Below the pieces are notes generated by a model that saw only the letters and a list, made by a program, of their open reading frames with translations, was not told the DNA's origin and did no database searches. 64,000 nt of DNA from Porodaedalea pini. Taxonomy: Eukaryota; Basidiomycota; Agaricomycetes; Hymenochaetales; Hymenochaetaceae. Both the position numbers and the translations under genes were made by a program. This document shows positions 22,632 through 35,070 of this stretch, piece by piece. Each line of letters begins with the position of its first letter. Within the stretch, counting starts at the first letter, position 1. Location of the stretch: positions 186,001 to 250,000 of the forward strand of contig NBAY01000042.1 of the NCBI GenBank assembly GCA_002794775.1, given 5' to 3'.

Positions 22632-25334
22632 GCCGCGCAGACGAGCGTCAGAGTTCGACGACTGGTTGAAGGGTGCAGGGGATAGGGTGGCCTTGTGAAG
22701 CGCGTCGAAGCGAGTAGAGGCGGAGGGAAGTGAGGGAGGAGGACAAGAAATGAGTGATGGCAGGCGATGAGTTTCGACGAGAGCGGAATGCTGAGCTGAG
22801 GCAGTATCGAAGCTCACGGGAGTCACAGGGAGAGCGTGAGTGAGACTACCAGCGCGCGTGGACGACGAGCTCGCGCTGTTGTTCGGCGAGGGCGGGCGAT
22901 GGAGGGTGAATGACGATAGCGAGTCGAGTGACGATGAGGAGTTGGCAGGACGTAGTGAACGTCTTGGAAGACGTCGGGGGCGGGGTGCTTGAGTTCTTCG
23001 AGCTGTGACACCGTGTGATAAACTACTCGTGGCTGCCTCCTGTTCCTATTCTTGTTATTTTCTTTTTCTATTCTTTTTATTATATTACCTACGCCAACTT
23101 GACACCGGCGACACCGACACTGCAACGACAGGGTCCTCGACGACGACGACGACGACGACGACGAGGATGCCGAGCTGAGCTGGAGCTGGAGCTGGATGCA
23201 GTCGGCGTGACAACTTGAGCCTACTTACTCCCGTCAGCCCTCACTGTATCAGAGCCGCGTCCCTCTGCTCTCTATGCATTGACACTCATGACCGCCCGCT
23301 CTCCCACTCAATCCCACTCAATACGAAAGAAGTGAGGACAGAAGGCGCGCAATTTCTCCGCGCCTCGGCCTCTGCTCCAACTCATCTCTGACGCTGAGCA
23401 GCCTTTGCTCTCATTCGACAGCACTTGTGCGAGAAGCTGCTCCGTCCCTTCGCGAAGTCGTCCATGCGACCGTGCCCGCCGCTTGAAGCAGCGAGCACTG
23501 CAAACCCACATCGACGTTCGGCAGGTCGCAGGTCATCTGCAACCCATCTCCCGCCACCATCAACCTCCGCCACTATCGATCCTGGCGTACAAACAGTGTT
23601 TTAGCGCCCCATCCACTCGTCCTAGGCCTCCCCGTCCGAATATCCCGATAATGTACTCGAGAAGACGCGCGTCTTGCCGCAAACAAAAGGACCTTCTCCG
23701 GCTTCCGACTTCCTATTCTGCTGATACTGGCGTCTGCTACCCGTCGCGCCTTCGACCTTCGCCTCGTCATTAATATTCTTCCTCATAACTGATCCTTCTA
23801 GTCTGACATCCTCATCTTCATCGCACTTGGATACAGCTAGTCAACCGCGAACTGTGTCGCGGCGCATCTTCCCCGTGGACTTTACTGTTCTCTGGCAGCA
23901 TCGAAAGAAAGAAGAAAAGAAAAGAAAAGAAAAACGCGAAATCAATGGGCGCGATCGTCGCTCTTCGTTAAATATGAATACGCAGTTCTCTCCCCTCGAC
24001 CCTCTGTCTTCCGTCTGATATCTGTTCCTCCACTATCATCTCCGCCTCCGGATTCGGATCAGTTTCACCTCATCCTGCAATACCAATATACCCGCTCGCG
24101 AATAGGTCGTACGAAACAATTCTTCGTTTGCGGCCGTCTACTCTATCAATTGGAAATTATCGAGGCGAATAACGCAATTGTTGCAAGAATTGTTCAGTAA
24201 GATCACTCAAGCTGTATCTACCGCGCCTGCGTTCCCCATCGCGCACCATGTAGTGCGTAGCGCCTCCTTCTCCCTCGCCTTCTCGTTCTGCATATCCTCC
24301 CTCAGCTTCTTGCTCCACTCTTCCCGTCTTAAACGGACTATTCTTGAGGCCACGGACGTTCCAACACGCGTCCCTCCACGTCATCCTCACCTCCCAAGCA
24401 CTTCCTTCCCATTAAGCACAAATCATCATCGCATCCCCTGTTCATCTCTTTCCCAATCCAACTGCCCATCCGGAAAAACCGAATTACTTCTCGTGACTTC
24501 GCCGTGGACTTAAACCTCCTCTTCGACAAGGGCCGAGGATCGCCGGCTATTAGACACTGCCTTCCCCTTTCCTCCTTAATCTCTTCCTTCTGCAGTTGTG
24601 TGCTCTCTTTGTCCCGTCTCGCAAAGTGCTTCATCTTCGCGGATATCATGGACAGTTCCTGTATTCACGATTTTCTCCAGCATAATTCAGGTCCCCGGTC
24701 ACATCTCGACCCCTCCAGAACCATATATGCATGCTTGTCATCCGTCTGCGCGCAGAGATACTTCCGAAGTCGTCCGTCCAGGCTATTAAGCTTTATTTGT
24801 AGCAGTGGCGCAAGCCGTGGTGCTAAGCCGGCTCGGGTCTCCCTTGGTGACGTCGCGACGCTTACCAGACAGTACTAGTCCCTCCGCTCCCCCCCTTCCT
24901 TTGACATCGCGGCAGTGACGACACACGAGAAACGCCGCTCTCGTCGCTCAACATCATAGAGCCGACAGACTTCCGTCTCTCGGCTTCTCGATAACATTGG
25001 TCATTACTACTAAAAGTGCGCTCAAATCGTTGGTTTTGCCTTCTTTTCTCGAGTCGCTAAAAATAAAGGATGCTGAAAGTTCGTCTGAAGCTCAATCTGT
25101 CCGTCAATATGTATTTCATCGCAGTCTCAATATATTCTGGTAGATCCAATGCTAAAATCTTTATTACACGCGTACACTTTCGATGAGAACTTTCCGGTCG
25201 AACTTTAATTAAAAAAACAAGTCACACCCCGAACTTTCAGCGCAACCTCGGAGGTTGGGGAAATGCACATACAGTATATTCAAGAATATCAATGCCTTCC
25301 TTGGATCATCATCTACTGGGTCCGTCTTGGTCAA
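22632..25334. other. Long region upstream of the LisH gene, no supported gene
   Basis: 2.7 kb with only short, overlapping open frames on both strands and no recognisable protein. Between about 23300 and 24900 the plus strand is strongly pyrimidine-rich, so the minus strand, which is the sense of the LisH gene, is purine-rich. It probably holds the leader and extended promoter of the LisH regulator. A GAC trinucleotide run lies at 23138-23164. The right end is the 3' flank of the BTB gene. Confidence 0.45.
23138..23164. repeat. (GAC)n microsatellite
   Basis: Eight to nine consecutive GAC/CGA units are visible, followed by GAGGATG. It lies outside any supported coding region. Confidence 0.8.
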
Positions 25335-26286
25335 TCAGAAGACCAGCAGCTCAGCAGCAGCCTGATATAAATAGATTGAGAAAAGCAACGGAAATGAAAG
25401 GATGGCAAGAAGCAGTACGCACGGCGGAAGCCTTTTGCTTGAATAGATCCCTTAGAGATGTAACGGTAATAGGCCATTGCGAAGCTACAGCGGTCTTGCA
25501 GCCTCGACAGCCTTCTGCCTTCACCAAAGCGTTGTCCAAGTCGTGCGCAGAGAAGAGCTTTGGATCGAATGGGGCATCGCGCACAACAGGTATAACACGA
25601 TTCGAAACAAGAGACCTCCACCATTCCGGAAGGCCGTTGGTGCAGGCAAGTCTCCCAGAAGGGCATCTGGCTTTTATTTTGTCTTCTTCCTTAGTTGGAG
25701 TTACAACGCAGTAGCCGGAATCTACGGCTTTACACAGTACTTTGATAATATCGTCTTTGACACGCCGATGAAACTTCAGCAGGCGGAAGTAGAACACCGT
25801 CGGCAAGGACTCGAACTCGTCCACATAGACGTCCTCAATCGGGGCACGGAGTGAAGCAATTGCGGCCGCCCGCGCCTCCTCTACAAGCTTGTGTCGGCAA
25901 GCGATCGCGTACACGCGCACAGCCTGTGTTTCCAGAGATTTCTCAGATAATAACACGCGGCACATCTCCTGTATGACGATCTCCATTTCGTACTTCAGCG
26001 CCGCTGCCAAAACAGCTTCAGCGAGCTCCAGATCCGTGACTTCAGGCGTTTTAACGGGATAACAGATGCGCAACAGAGTATCAAGCGTCGTGCTATCCTC
26101 CGACATCGATATGGCTGTAACGTCGTTTTGATCTTCAGGCTGCGGAAGGGAGAACATAGACTGAAAGAATGAGGATGCGATGATGAGGATGGCCTTCGCG
26201 ACGAAGAAATCTTGACCATCTGAAGAGCGTAGCATGACATCACCATTTGGACGCACGAAGGGCGAAGAAGGTATTGTAGCTTTCAT
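25335..26286 (-). CDS. BTB/POZ-domain protein 1
   Basis: Two exons (26286-25423 and 25361-25335) encode about 297 residues. The BTB/POZ fold is recognised from GDVMLRSSDGQDFFVAKAIL, FFQSMFSLPQPE, LDTLLRICYP and the alpha-helical ALKYEMEIVIQEM segment (about residues 13-120). Such domains mediate dimerisation and often Cul3 binding; this basidiomycete family has no assigned function. The C-terminal half has a PEWW motif and CRGCK. The second exon encodes AAAELLVF, a departure from the VELELPW tail of its three relatives in this window. It forms a same-strand pair with the next BTB gene. Confidence 0.8.
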
Positions 26287-26632
26287 TTCCTATAAAGCAG
26301 CAGCCGATGTAATATACCCAGCAAAGCACTTTAGCTGGCATACAATGATACATGATACAGGACTTTAAAAGTATAATCACATGTGATGAGCTCACGTAAA
26401 TAGATAACAACAACGCGTCAATACAAAAACAAATAAAAGAGGCTTCTGCAATCAAATTGCACTGCGACAAAGGTGCGAGCAGCAATATCCCGGGCCAATC
26501 TTTAAGGAACGACTACAAACCAAGTACTATAACACTTGGAATCTATTAGGACGGCCGACTCGAAGCAGGTGAACAATTGGCGGACTCACTCACTCTGAAC
26601 TAAATATTACAGCTTGACTGCTTCAGAGAAAA

Positions 26633-27769
26633 TTAGCTCCATGGTAGCTCAAGTTCCACCTGAGTAATTAATATAGAGTGTTAGCAATCAATGCTATGTG
26701 TGTTCCATATTCAAGTACTTACTTGTGAAACCAATTTCCTCGCTTCCCTGGTTAAGTTTCCCAGAAGACCGCACCGGAGCTCAAGCTCCACTTTGTTCTG
26801 GCAATACGGACAACAGTCCTTCGCCTCGGTCCAGATACGCTCGTATGTGAGCAATGTGTCCGATATAGGGCCTTTGGCTATCTCTGCGAAGAGTGTATTC
26901 CTGAGTGAGATCCACCAACCCATGAAGTACACCTGTTCCGCAATATCCGCAAGTCCGAACCCGTTTAGTGTCTGAATAAGTATCTCCCCTCGCTTCCTAT
27001 GCGGACATGCCTCGGAGCGGTCGACGATGGCGTTTGCTATGGGATAGCAGAAAGTGGCTCCATACTGTTCGTCCAGGAACAAAGACCGTACAGCGGCCAC
27101 CACTTTGCGGTGATAGTCAAAAATGCGATAAAACTCTGTACCTGAGAGTCTATCAAGCTCCGTGATATATCTCTCGCCGAAAGGATGCTTGAGTGTCGCG
27201 TACGCGGCCAACCGCGCAATGTCTTCCAATTTGAACAAACACGCAATCACATAGACTTTCATTATAGCCGTGTCATCCCTTGCGCAAACCCTACAAAGTG
27301 CGTCCTTTGCACGATCAAGGACGATATCAATGTCGTATTTTTGAGACACCCTGATCAGATCCGAAAGGATGTTAAGGTCACCAATCCCAGGCGAGACAAT
27401 GGGGTACAAAATGCGCAAGAGAGCGTCAAGAGTGATAGCGTTAGATTCAAGCATGGGAACAATGGGAAGGCCGAGCTCAATATGGCTACTGCTCTCATTA
27501 AATGCATGACCAAACCGCATGTTGAACCCGGATGAAGACCTGGTTGAACTAGGCTGAGGAAGTGTGAACAGGGTTTTGAAAAATGGGGAAGAGTGAGCAA
27601 GGATGGTCTTTACGACTCGGAAATCAACTCCATCGCAGGAACGTAGGATGATGTCGGCGTGTGGGTCATCATCGAAGGGAGCTCGTACTACGAAAACGTC
27701 CTGTTTGTCTTGCTCTATTTGTCCGTGACTCAGGTCTCTGTGAGGCAGTGTGCCATTAGACATCGGCAT
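26633..27769 (-). CDS. BTB/POZ-domain protein 2
   Basis: Two exons (27769-26723 and 26659-26633) encode about 357 residues. The BTB domain is seen in ADIILRSCDGVDFRVVKTIL, FFKTLFTLPQP and ITLDALLRILYP, and it carries a longer insertion after the third element than its relatives. In the C-terminal half are ACPHRK, GWWISLRN and CCPYCQNK, cysteine pairs that resemble a zinc-binding module. The short last exon gives VELELPWS, the conserved tail of the family. Start: MPMSNG; the second methionine is an alternative. Confidence 0.8.
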
Positions 27770-28203
27770 TTTTGTGTGTCTGTGCTGAGCTAGTTCGTTA
27801 CCTCAGAGTGGCGGGTTCTGACTCAGAGGGCGTTTTCAGGCGATCTTTTTATGTACGGGCGTTGATGGTGCTCTGAAGAGTCATTGAACTGGCTTCGAAA
27901 CGTCTGAACCTTGTACACATCAGATAATGACGAGCCTTATATGGAACTCCGTCGAAGTCGAAGACTCGGACGCGCGGTATCGATATGAAACCCGAATGAT
28001 TAAGACACAGAGAACACACGAATGATAGACTCAGGATTTTCCTTCTATAAGTTCAGAAATTACGTATCTAGAAAACTTAGAAAATCAGACTGATTGAGGA
28101 CCATTGCACTAGAAGGCTTCTCTGTACTCAATAACTCCATTATGTTTATATCACTATTACTCAAGGACAAATACTCATCTTGTTTACTCTTATTATTCCT
28201 CGC
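27770..28203. other. Intergenic region between BTB 2 and the NmrA-like gene
   Basis: It holds the promoter of the minus-strand BTB gene and the 3' end of the minus-strand NmrA-like gene. No other feature is evident. Confidence 0.5.
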
Positions 28204-29470
28204 TTATAGCTTCAGCGCACTCAAAGCGCTGTCGACACCATCCAAGACCGTCACCTCAAACAGAGGGGATACTGGAGTCCATCCCAGTTCTGCTAAACGT
28301 CCTGGGCGCTCGAGTGTCCCCAATGTCGCCATGCTTTATTCCGTGTCAACATCAAAGGATAAATATAACTGCGTAGGTCCAAGAAGCATACCTTCCGATA
28401 AGACCTAGCTCGTCTGCGGATGTGTCCTTCGGCTCTTCCGATTCTAGCTTCCCTTTATTATGCAATGCTTCGGCCACCAAAGAAAAAATATCCTTCCACT
28501 TCATCTGCTCGCTACTCGCTATGAAGTATCGTGTATATGGACTTGTTGTCAATGTGGTGGATCCAGCTTGAAGTGCACGCTCTACGACAAGCAAGTAAGC
28601 GTGGACGAGGTCTTCGATATTGATCTACGTTATCAATTCATTATCGAGGGAAGAACACATTAAGTCAATGACTCACCAATCCAGAGGAACGGCTCCCATC
28701 TCCAATGCAAAATGCATGTTTGCGTTCCATCATCAATGAGACAAGCACAGTTGTGACAGCCGGGGCGCGATTGATTGGTCCGAAAGCTCTTCCATGCACG
28801 ATCGACGAGAAAATAATAAATGTGTTTAGGTAGCCTTCCTGACCGGCTTTCAAGATCCTAAGCATAGATGAGGAACCTGAAGGTAGGAATTAATTCAAGG
28901 GCATGAACCATATATCAACTTGGCCGTGTAACATGGACCGGTTCAACAGCTTAATATCAGCTTCAGAGTCCTGAGTAGAGGTGAATTTAGTGTCGCAGAT
29001 CGGCACACGAGGAAGGTGGAAGATACCCACAGTCCATACTTTAGCCTCCGAGTTGACGACGCGCAACTTCTCACCAAAAAAGTTACTTGTCCCGCTAGTG
29101 TGTAGCAGGGTGCCCATACCGTTTCCCTTCGCATGCCTGGCCTCCAAGCCTTTCAGAATAGCGACCGAGAGCTCGACATTGTCGCAGTTTGCCGCGTTGA
29201 TAACTATATCTGAATGCTCAGAGAACTCAGAGATTTTCTCGAGATCCGAGAAAAAGCCTTGCACGACAGTGGCACCAGCTGCTCTAACGGACTCAATCGC
29301 AGACTCCCGGCGTACAAGGGCTATATAGCTGAACTCGGGGTATTTTTTCTTCAGTGCTATAAGGAGTGAACCTAAGAAGAGCTCATTCAAATATCTCAAG
29401 GCTGGAGAGAGTGGCAGAGCTTCTTACCTCCGATGTAGCCAGTTGCTCCGAGGATGAACACCTTCTTCAT
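28204..29470 (-). CDS. NmrA-like NAD(P)-binding protein
   Basis: Rossmann-fold protein of the atypical short-chain dehydrogenase group. The start MKKVFILGATGYIGG carries the dinucleotide-binding GxxGxxG-type motif; it is split by the first intron and resumes at SLLIALKKKYPEF. Later blocks are RAAGATVVQGFFSDLEKI, HSDIVINAANCDNV, LLHTSGTSNF, SEADIKLLN, NTFIIFSSIVHGRAFGP, INIEDLVHAYLLVVERAL and a C-terminal GRLAELGWTP that is typical of these proteins. Five or six exons are needed and their inner boundaries are approximate. Family members sense the NADP/NADPH state or act as reductases; no substrate can be named. A decayed relative follows immediately upstream at 30.1-31.2 kb. Confidence 0.7.
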
Positions 29471-30088
29471 GACTGAGAGGGGCTTGGACGTTGAGCAGAT
29501 GCCTGAAAAAAGGGGTGCCTTATAGCCAAGATCATTGAGCATCCGTGCCTCATATGCTAATATATGAAGCGTCAGACACTCAATCTGACAGGGGATGACC
29601 GCAATCCCCGACCTTTGCATCGAGAAGCTGATTCCGGCATCTAGGCGGCTTGTAGGAGTTGAAGCGCAAGAAACAAACCTGGCGCACATCGGTAACACGG
29701 CGACACAAGACCATCCGAAGATATCATACGGTTCCTGTGTGGCTTGCAACATCATCGGTGGCGTACTGGTTGACAATTTATTGAGGACGGCAGAACACAT
29801 GTGAGAGACGCATTTCATCCATCCTTTTCATTAGCGTCAGATCAGGAGAGACAGCGCGCAGATACAATTCAGAAGCGAGAGCGCCCGACAAGGATCATAT
29901 GACTGTCTGCGTGCCTTGTGAGTTCGACTCGGGAGGCTGACTTCCTGTTGTGAAGTTTGACAAGGATCAAATGTTACCGACAGGGTCGGTAATTTTTCCG
30001 ATTTATTCGATTCGAGTTAGTAAATGTAACAATTTAGCACGTGCGTTCAGACATACTGATGTCAGAGCAATCTATACCTTAAGTTTTG
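29471..30088. other. Intergenic region between the NmrA-like gene and its decayed paralogue
   Basis: No gene is supported. A plus-strand frame at 29595-29804 is short and lacks family features. Confidence 0.4.
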
Positions 30089-31215
30089 CTAAAGCCACAT
30101 CCGTGTCATCTTAACCATCTTTTCGAATTCAGGCGCTTTCGGCTCCCATCCCATCGCTTTAACACGTTCAACACGTTCCGGAGTATTAGTGGAGATTAGT
30201 TTGATGGACGAGCGCGAAGGCACAAGAATGTTAGTATAGCTCTCACAAAGAGACTTCTGGACTTGCCTGTAATAAATTCCCAATTCCCAATGTCAAGTCG
30301 CCAGCTACCATATCCTTTAGTTTGGCAGAAATCAATATTTCCGCACGCATGCAGTCCTTGAGCATTGTAGAAAGCATGGGCTTCTATTCTTTTTGAATAC
30401 TACTCACGATATAGTATCGAGAGTACGGGCCGGTCATCAGCGTTGTGAAGTCTGTTTCAAGTGCGACTTGAGATATAAGTCGTATTTGAATGAGGTACTC
30501 AATGTTTTCCTGTAATGCCGATGTTGCTCCAGTAGAGTATAAAGGCGTATTAGATGATGAAGAGAAAGTACCAAGCCGTAACGGTTGTTTCCTTTAGCAG
30601 CGACGAAGCCCTCAAGCATAAGCTGTAAGTAGTCTTTAATGACCACCGCAAAGTTGCTAACGGGATTGCGCGCGGGGCCATACAAATTTGCTGCGGCAGC
30701 AATGGACGTATTGACCTGACTTTCTCCAACCGTTTTCAGGGTTTTATACAAAATATAAGTAGACTAATCTCTTCGTAGATAGGCAAACCAAAACGTACGG
30801 GATATCGCTGTGACCATGAACTAGAGATATATCCAGTAACTTAATATCCGCCTCTGAGTCCCGATAAAGTTTACTTGTTGAGATCAGAGTGCACAGTCCA
30901 GACTTTTGCTTGCGGGTTGAAATTGTTGGGGTTCTCATCCAAGGAGATAGCTGTATTGCTCGTGTGCAGCAGGACGCCAAAGCGGTTCCTATTCACCTGT
31001 CTCGTCTCATGTCTTCCGGAACGGCGGTAGTACTAGTAAGCGGCAAATTGTCCGGGCTGGCGGCGTTATCACGATGTCCGCTTGTTCAGGTCTGTGAATC
31101 CCCTTGGGACAAGGGTGGCCTTGACGGCCCCAACCGCATTAATTCGACTGGGAGAGAATTGGATAGACAAAATCCGGATAGTTCTTCAGTGCAACGAGGA
31201 TCGAGCCTATGACAA
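30089..31215 (-). pseudogene. Decayed NmrA-like paralogue
   Basis: Pieces of the same family as the neighbouring gene occur in order on the minus strand. They are SILVALKNYPDF, then DIVI and NAASPDNLPL in different frames, LLHTS, DSEADIKLLD, NTSIAAAANLYGPARNPV, LMTGPYSRYYIV and a C-terminal RVKAMGWEPKAPEF. Stop codons and at least two frame changes interrupt the first third, and no exon carrying the GxxGxxG nucleotide-binding motif is found upstream. The 3' two-thirds are better preserved, so inactivation may be fairly recent. Confidence 0.65.
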
Positions 31216-31885
31216 GCATGAGGTTGAATTGATGCACTGCTCATTGTCAAGCGATGAAGGCAAAGTCACGTCCTTTACAACCAGCTGGATATTTTTGTCA
31301 TCGTAGTGGCCTTCAAGGCTGTCGAGGGCTGGGCAGACTTTCTGGACATTTTAAGAAGGATTTGTAGCAATGATTGGCTTTGTAGTCGTCTGACTAAAAA
31401 ATCATCAGGCGGTAACACCAGATGCTGGCGAGAGTAGCTCGGGCTTGCTCAGGCCACTGTGAACGATTCTTGCTTAGCAACAAGGGTAGCTGACACCATA
31501 ACCAATAATTTGGTGGTTATTGAGATTAGACTCAGAAAGGAGACGCAAGGCATTGCTGTACATGTACACGGACCTGGTAGTGACAAAGCGCTGAACGATG
31601 AAAATCAGTAATTGATTGAAGTGCCTAGGATCCGAAAACACTGATTTCGGAGACCTACTAATGCAACATGCGTTTGATGCAGAGAAAAGCAGGACTGGGT
31701 ACCGACTTCTGCATATAGATGGGTGTTTTTGACTTCAGTGCTCGCGAACAAGCAGCGGCTCCGATTCTCACGAATACACTAAAGGGATGTAGTCGTGGGA
31801 AAATCTTATGCTTGCAAGGATATTCTGTCAGTCCGGACTTCCTCGTCTCGTACACCACAAACACACGTCGAGCTCGCTGTCAGCC
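31216..31885. other. Region upstream of ATP4
   Basis: No supported gene. The right end should contain the ATP4 promoter and leader. Confidence 0.4.
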
Positions 31886-32836
31886 ATGGCCTCCAGAGTA
31901 GCTGTTTCATCTCTGCGCGCTGCTGGTGCGTGGATGTGTATCTTTTTACTTGGTTTTACTGGTCTGATATGTCACAACAGCGAGCAGAGTGCGCCCCGTG
32001 TCGGCGGCAGCTGCCATCCCCAAGTCCATCGCTTCGTACGTTTATTCCGACTGCACAAGTTATTGCGGGTGAAAATCTCATAAGCAGCTTCAAATAGGCG
32101 GAACATGTCCTCTGACCGTCAGCCGCCCGCTGAGCGCGCGTCTGCCATCATTAACTCCGTTCCCTCCTCAAGTCTTGCTACTAAGACTGGTACTGTCGTC
32201 CTCGGAACGGGCCTCATGGCTGCTGCCATCTCCCAGGAGCTGTACGTTGTAAATGAGGAGACCGTTATCCTTGCCGGCACCGCAATCCTTTTTGCTTATA
32301 TCGGCAAGGTATGTTTAGTCTGATGTGTTTGCACGGGCTCTCGCATATTGACCTCGGACAGCTTATGCGTGAGCCATATAAGAACTGGGCAGAGGGCCAT
32401 ATCGCCAGAATTCGCGGCATTCTCAACGGCGCTCGTGCTGAGCACACTGAGGCTGTCAAGGCGCGCATCGACTCCGTCGCTCAAATGAAGGACATTGCCG
32501 CCATCACTGAAAGTCTCTTTGCGCTTTCGAAGGAGACTGCACAGCTCGAGTCAGAGGCATTCGTCCGGCGCCAGCGCGTGGTGCTCGCGTCTGAGCTCAA
32601 GGCTGTTCTTGACAGTTGGGTCCGTTACGAGCAACAGGCGAAGGAGAATGAGCAGGCACAGCTCGCGAAGTCTGTCGTTGATTCAGTGCTTAAGAGCCTT
32701 AGCGACGAAAAGACCCAGCGTGACGTTCTCATGAATGCGCTCGCAGAGGTGGACCGTAAGTTGTAAACTGTGTTTTCTCAAGTGAAATCGCTCATTGTAT
32801 GATACTTCAGAGCTCATCAAGGCGAAGGCTATCTAA
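31886..32836 (+). CDS. ATP4: Mitochondrial ATP synthase subunit b (subunit 4)
   Basis: This nuclear gene encodes the peripheral-stalk b subunit of mitochondrial F1Fo ATP synthase. The first exon gives MASRVAVSSLRAA, and the second continues with SRVRPVSAAAAIPKSIAS, an Arg/Ala/Ser-rich presequence for mitochondrial import. The mature part has ASAIINSVPSSSLATKTGTV, a membrane hairpin (LGTGLMAAAISQELYVVNEETVILAGTAILFAYIGK), then a long charged helix from LMREPYKNWAEGHI onward, as in the family. Five exons; the last one (after an intron following ALAEVD) gives QLIKAKAI and TAA at 32834-32836. Total about 245 residues, close to the usual size. Confidence 0.9.
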
Positions 32837-33592
32837 GCTCGCACCTGTTTCATAAATTGCTAAATTGCATGAATAGATTGTGATTGCACATTATTGACTG
32901 TATACCATGTGAGAATCCGACACTCCTGATGCGAAGTGCGGTCTTACATTTATCTTGAGGTGAGCTTTCCTTTCACAAACGTACTTCCCCATACGATGAA
33001 ATACCTGGTTCATCCTTGTTCTAAGAGTCCTGGGCCTGTCGCTTGCGATGTGTGCGCTAGGACGTTGACGAGAAGTCGGGTTACCGGCTCGTGCCGTAAA
33101 TCTGACGTCTTTAGTCTTTTCTATAACATCTGCATAGTCAACCCGAGAAACTGATCATTTTCATTAACTATAGGATTATAAATGGCAAAAGAAGATAAAC
33201 TAGCAGGCTTCTAAGTTCGCTACACTACACAAGAATGTCAAGACATGCAACTAGAGACATGCAACTAGGAGTACAGCAATGTCAAGTGCGCTGAAGACAT
33301 CATTGTGTGGGCAATATATAACGCAATAAATATGTGGCGCAAGATGTTCAATAAGAGCAAGAAATGCCGAAGAACGCAAGAACAGAGCAGAAGATAGCGG
33401 AGACAAGTGTTACAAAGGCAACGAAGAAACACGATACAAAATTATTTGCGCCAGCATCTGTACGGGCCGGCGCGGATGATAAGGTGCGAGCCTTGTGCGC
33501 GGGTATGGGAATTAACGTCCGTCCTGTGTAAAGTTTGTTTGTAGGTTTCGCGAGCACGATTGCTTTGTACATCAGCGTCCTTATGTTCTACT
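32837..33592. other. Intergenic region 3' of ATP4 and of the next minus-strand gene
   Basis: This is convergent 3' flanking DNA. A short direct repeat (ATGCAACTAG, twice near 33245-33270) is the only visible structure. Confidence 0.45.
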
Positions 33593-34267
33593 TCACGGAC
33601 GCGCCGGTTTGGTCTCTCTTTCGACGTCATTGGGGTCATCTCCGCGTTCCAGAGCAAGCACGTACACGCCGTCGACGAGGACCATTCGGTCGCCATCTCC
33701 AGCTTCGCTCTGCTTCGAGCTGAAGACACTCGCCGAATCCGCCACGGATGAAAGAGCTACAGTTCGCTCGCGTTCACGATCAACGCGGTCCCGCCGTCGT
33801 TGATATACAGGTGCGGGGGGATTTGTCCACGGAAGTCCTGCTTCCTCGTCTCTAGATGTCCTAAAGTTTTTGCCCGTCGACATCTCAATGTTGCCAACGT
33901 CAGACTTGCTCATACTACTGAAAAGGCCTGGATGGTGGCCGCGCGCAGAAAACGGAGAAGGGAGTGTAGGGGGTGAGGACGACGCTGATGGATCAACAAT
34001 AGTCATGCGTCGGATTGCCATCTGCTGCGAACGGAGCACACGACGCTTCCTCCTCCTCCAGAAGAGTAGCGCAAGCAAGAACACTGTGGCGAGCACACAT
34101 AGAGCTCCGACTGTGCCGGCTATAGCAGCTGCCTTGGCTGAATGCGAGAGCGGACCCGAGCTTGAGGTTGGGTCCGAGGCTGACGTCGATGAGTCAGCGG
34201 AGGGAGAAAAATCAGAAGTCGACGATGAAGAGGAGGACGTAGGCGATGCTGATGAGACATCCGACAT
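33593..34267 (-). CDS. Single-pass membrane protein with Ser-rich ectodomain (1 of 3)
   Basis: About 224 residues from the ATG at 34267. A Ser/Thr-rich stretch of about 45 residues precedes a membrane segment (AKAAAIAGTVGALCVLATVF and LLALLFW), then an RRRKRR stop-transfer cluster and a cytoplasmic tail rich in Ser/Pro and basic residues. There is no signal peptide in this exon, so an upstream exon encoding a secreted ectodomain may exist. Candidate open stretches lie at 34300-34570 but I could not find a consistent splice model. This architecture is very common in Agaricomycetes and its function is unknown, with cell-wall or surface sensing the usual guess. Confidence 0.6.
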   Translation of the reverse strand: MSDVSSASPTSSSSSSTSDFSPSADSSTSASDPTSSSGPLSHSAKAAAIAGTVGALCVLATVFLLALLFWRRRKRRVLRSQQMAIRRMTIVDPSASSSPPTLPSPFSARGHHPGLFSSMSKSDVGNIEMSTGKNFRTSRDEEAGLPWTNPPAPVYQRRRDRVDRERERTVALSSVADSASVFSSKQSEAGDGDRMVLVDGVYVLALERGDDPNDVERETKPARP

Positions 34268-35070
34268 GCTCGAAGTGAAGAACTATCGTGATGTGGAGAC
34301 CTCGCAGGCCTGTGGCGTGGAAGCGGTAAAACGTGGGCTGCGTGTCTTTGTACACCCCGCTCGGCGACGGCACAGCAATACCTCGGCACTTGTCTGCGTC
34401 GACGAGCGGGTGAGTAAGGGCGCGTGAAGGGTCGGAAGACCAGGTTGATGCTAAGCGAGCGTCGGAGAGCTATAAGGGCGAACATACGCCGGGCGTGTGC
34501 AAGATTTGCACCTGGGACCCCCAAGGAGTCTGCCGGTAGGCTGGAACAATAGGGACTAGTGCTCTATGATCATCATCGAACATTGGCATCGGTGAAGCTA
34601 GCAAAGGTTCGCAACTGTGGCGTTGGGAGTTCAGGTATTCATCCTTGACTTTGGACTTTTGTACGCAGTTTTTCCGACTTTCACTTGGTATTTTATTGAA
34701 TTAGATTATTGCCAGATATATGTGCAATGCTCTGCTATTGAACACACTTGCGTCTGAGCCTGCGGTACGACTGATAATACTAGCGTAAGCCGCAGCCCCA
34801 ACAACGTCCACTTGAGACTCGCGCTAACCTGATTGTACCCCAAGAACTACAGTAGGCCTCTCAAATGCATTTTTCGTCTCAGTTCAGTCACGAATCGCAT
34901 ATGTATGTATCTCCGAGAGTTGACCGAGCGAATGCAAATGGTTGTAAGGGCCATCAAAGTTCGGGTGAGTAGCAATCACTCTCAGTTCCGTCCCGCAACC
35001 ACCAACATTTGTCTCTCACAGCTGCCAGAAATACTATTCTCGGAGCAGCGGCATGAAATCGCACTTCTCA
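34268..35070. other. Region between membrane-protein genes 1 and 2
   Basis: It may contain 5' exons of the gene ending at 33593: an open stretch starting MFDDDHRALVPIVPAYRQ near 34580 and a second around 34300-34430. Otherwise no feature is seen. Confidence 0.35.

Noticed and set aside
29920..29960. tRNA-like B-box sequence (GTTCGACTC)
   Set aside because: No matching A box, anticodon arm or acceptor stem could be paired around it.
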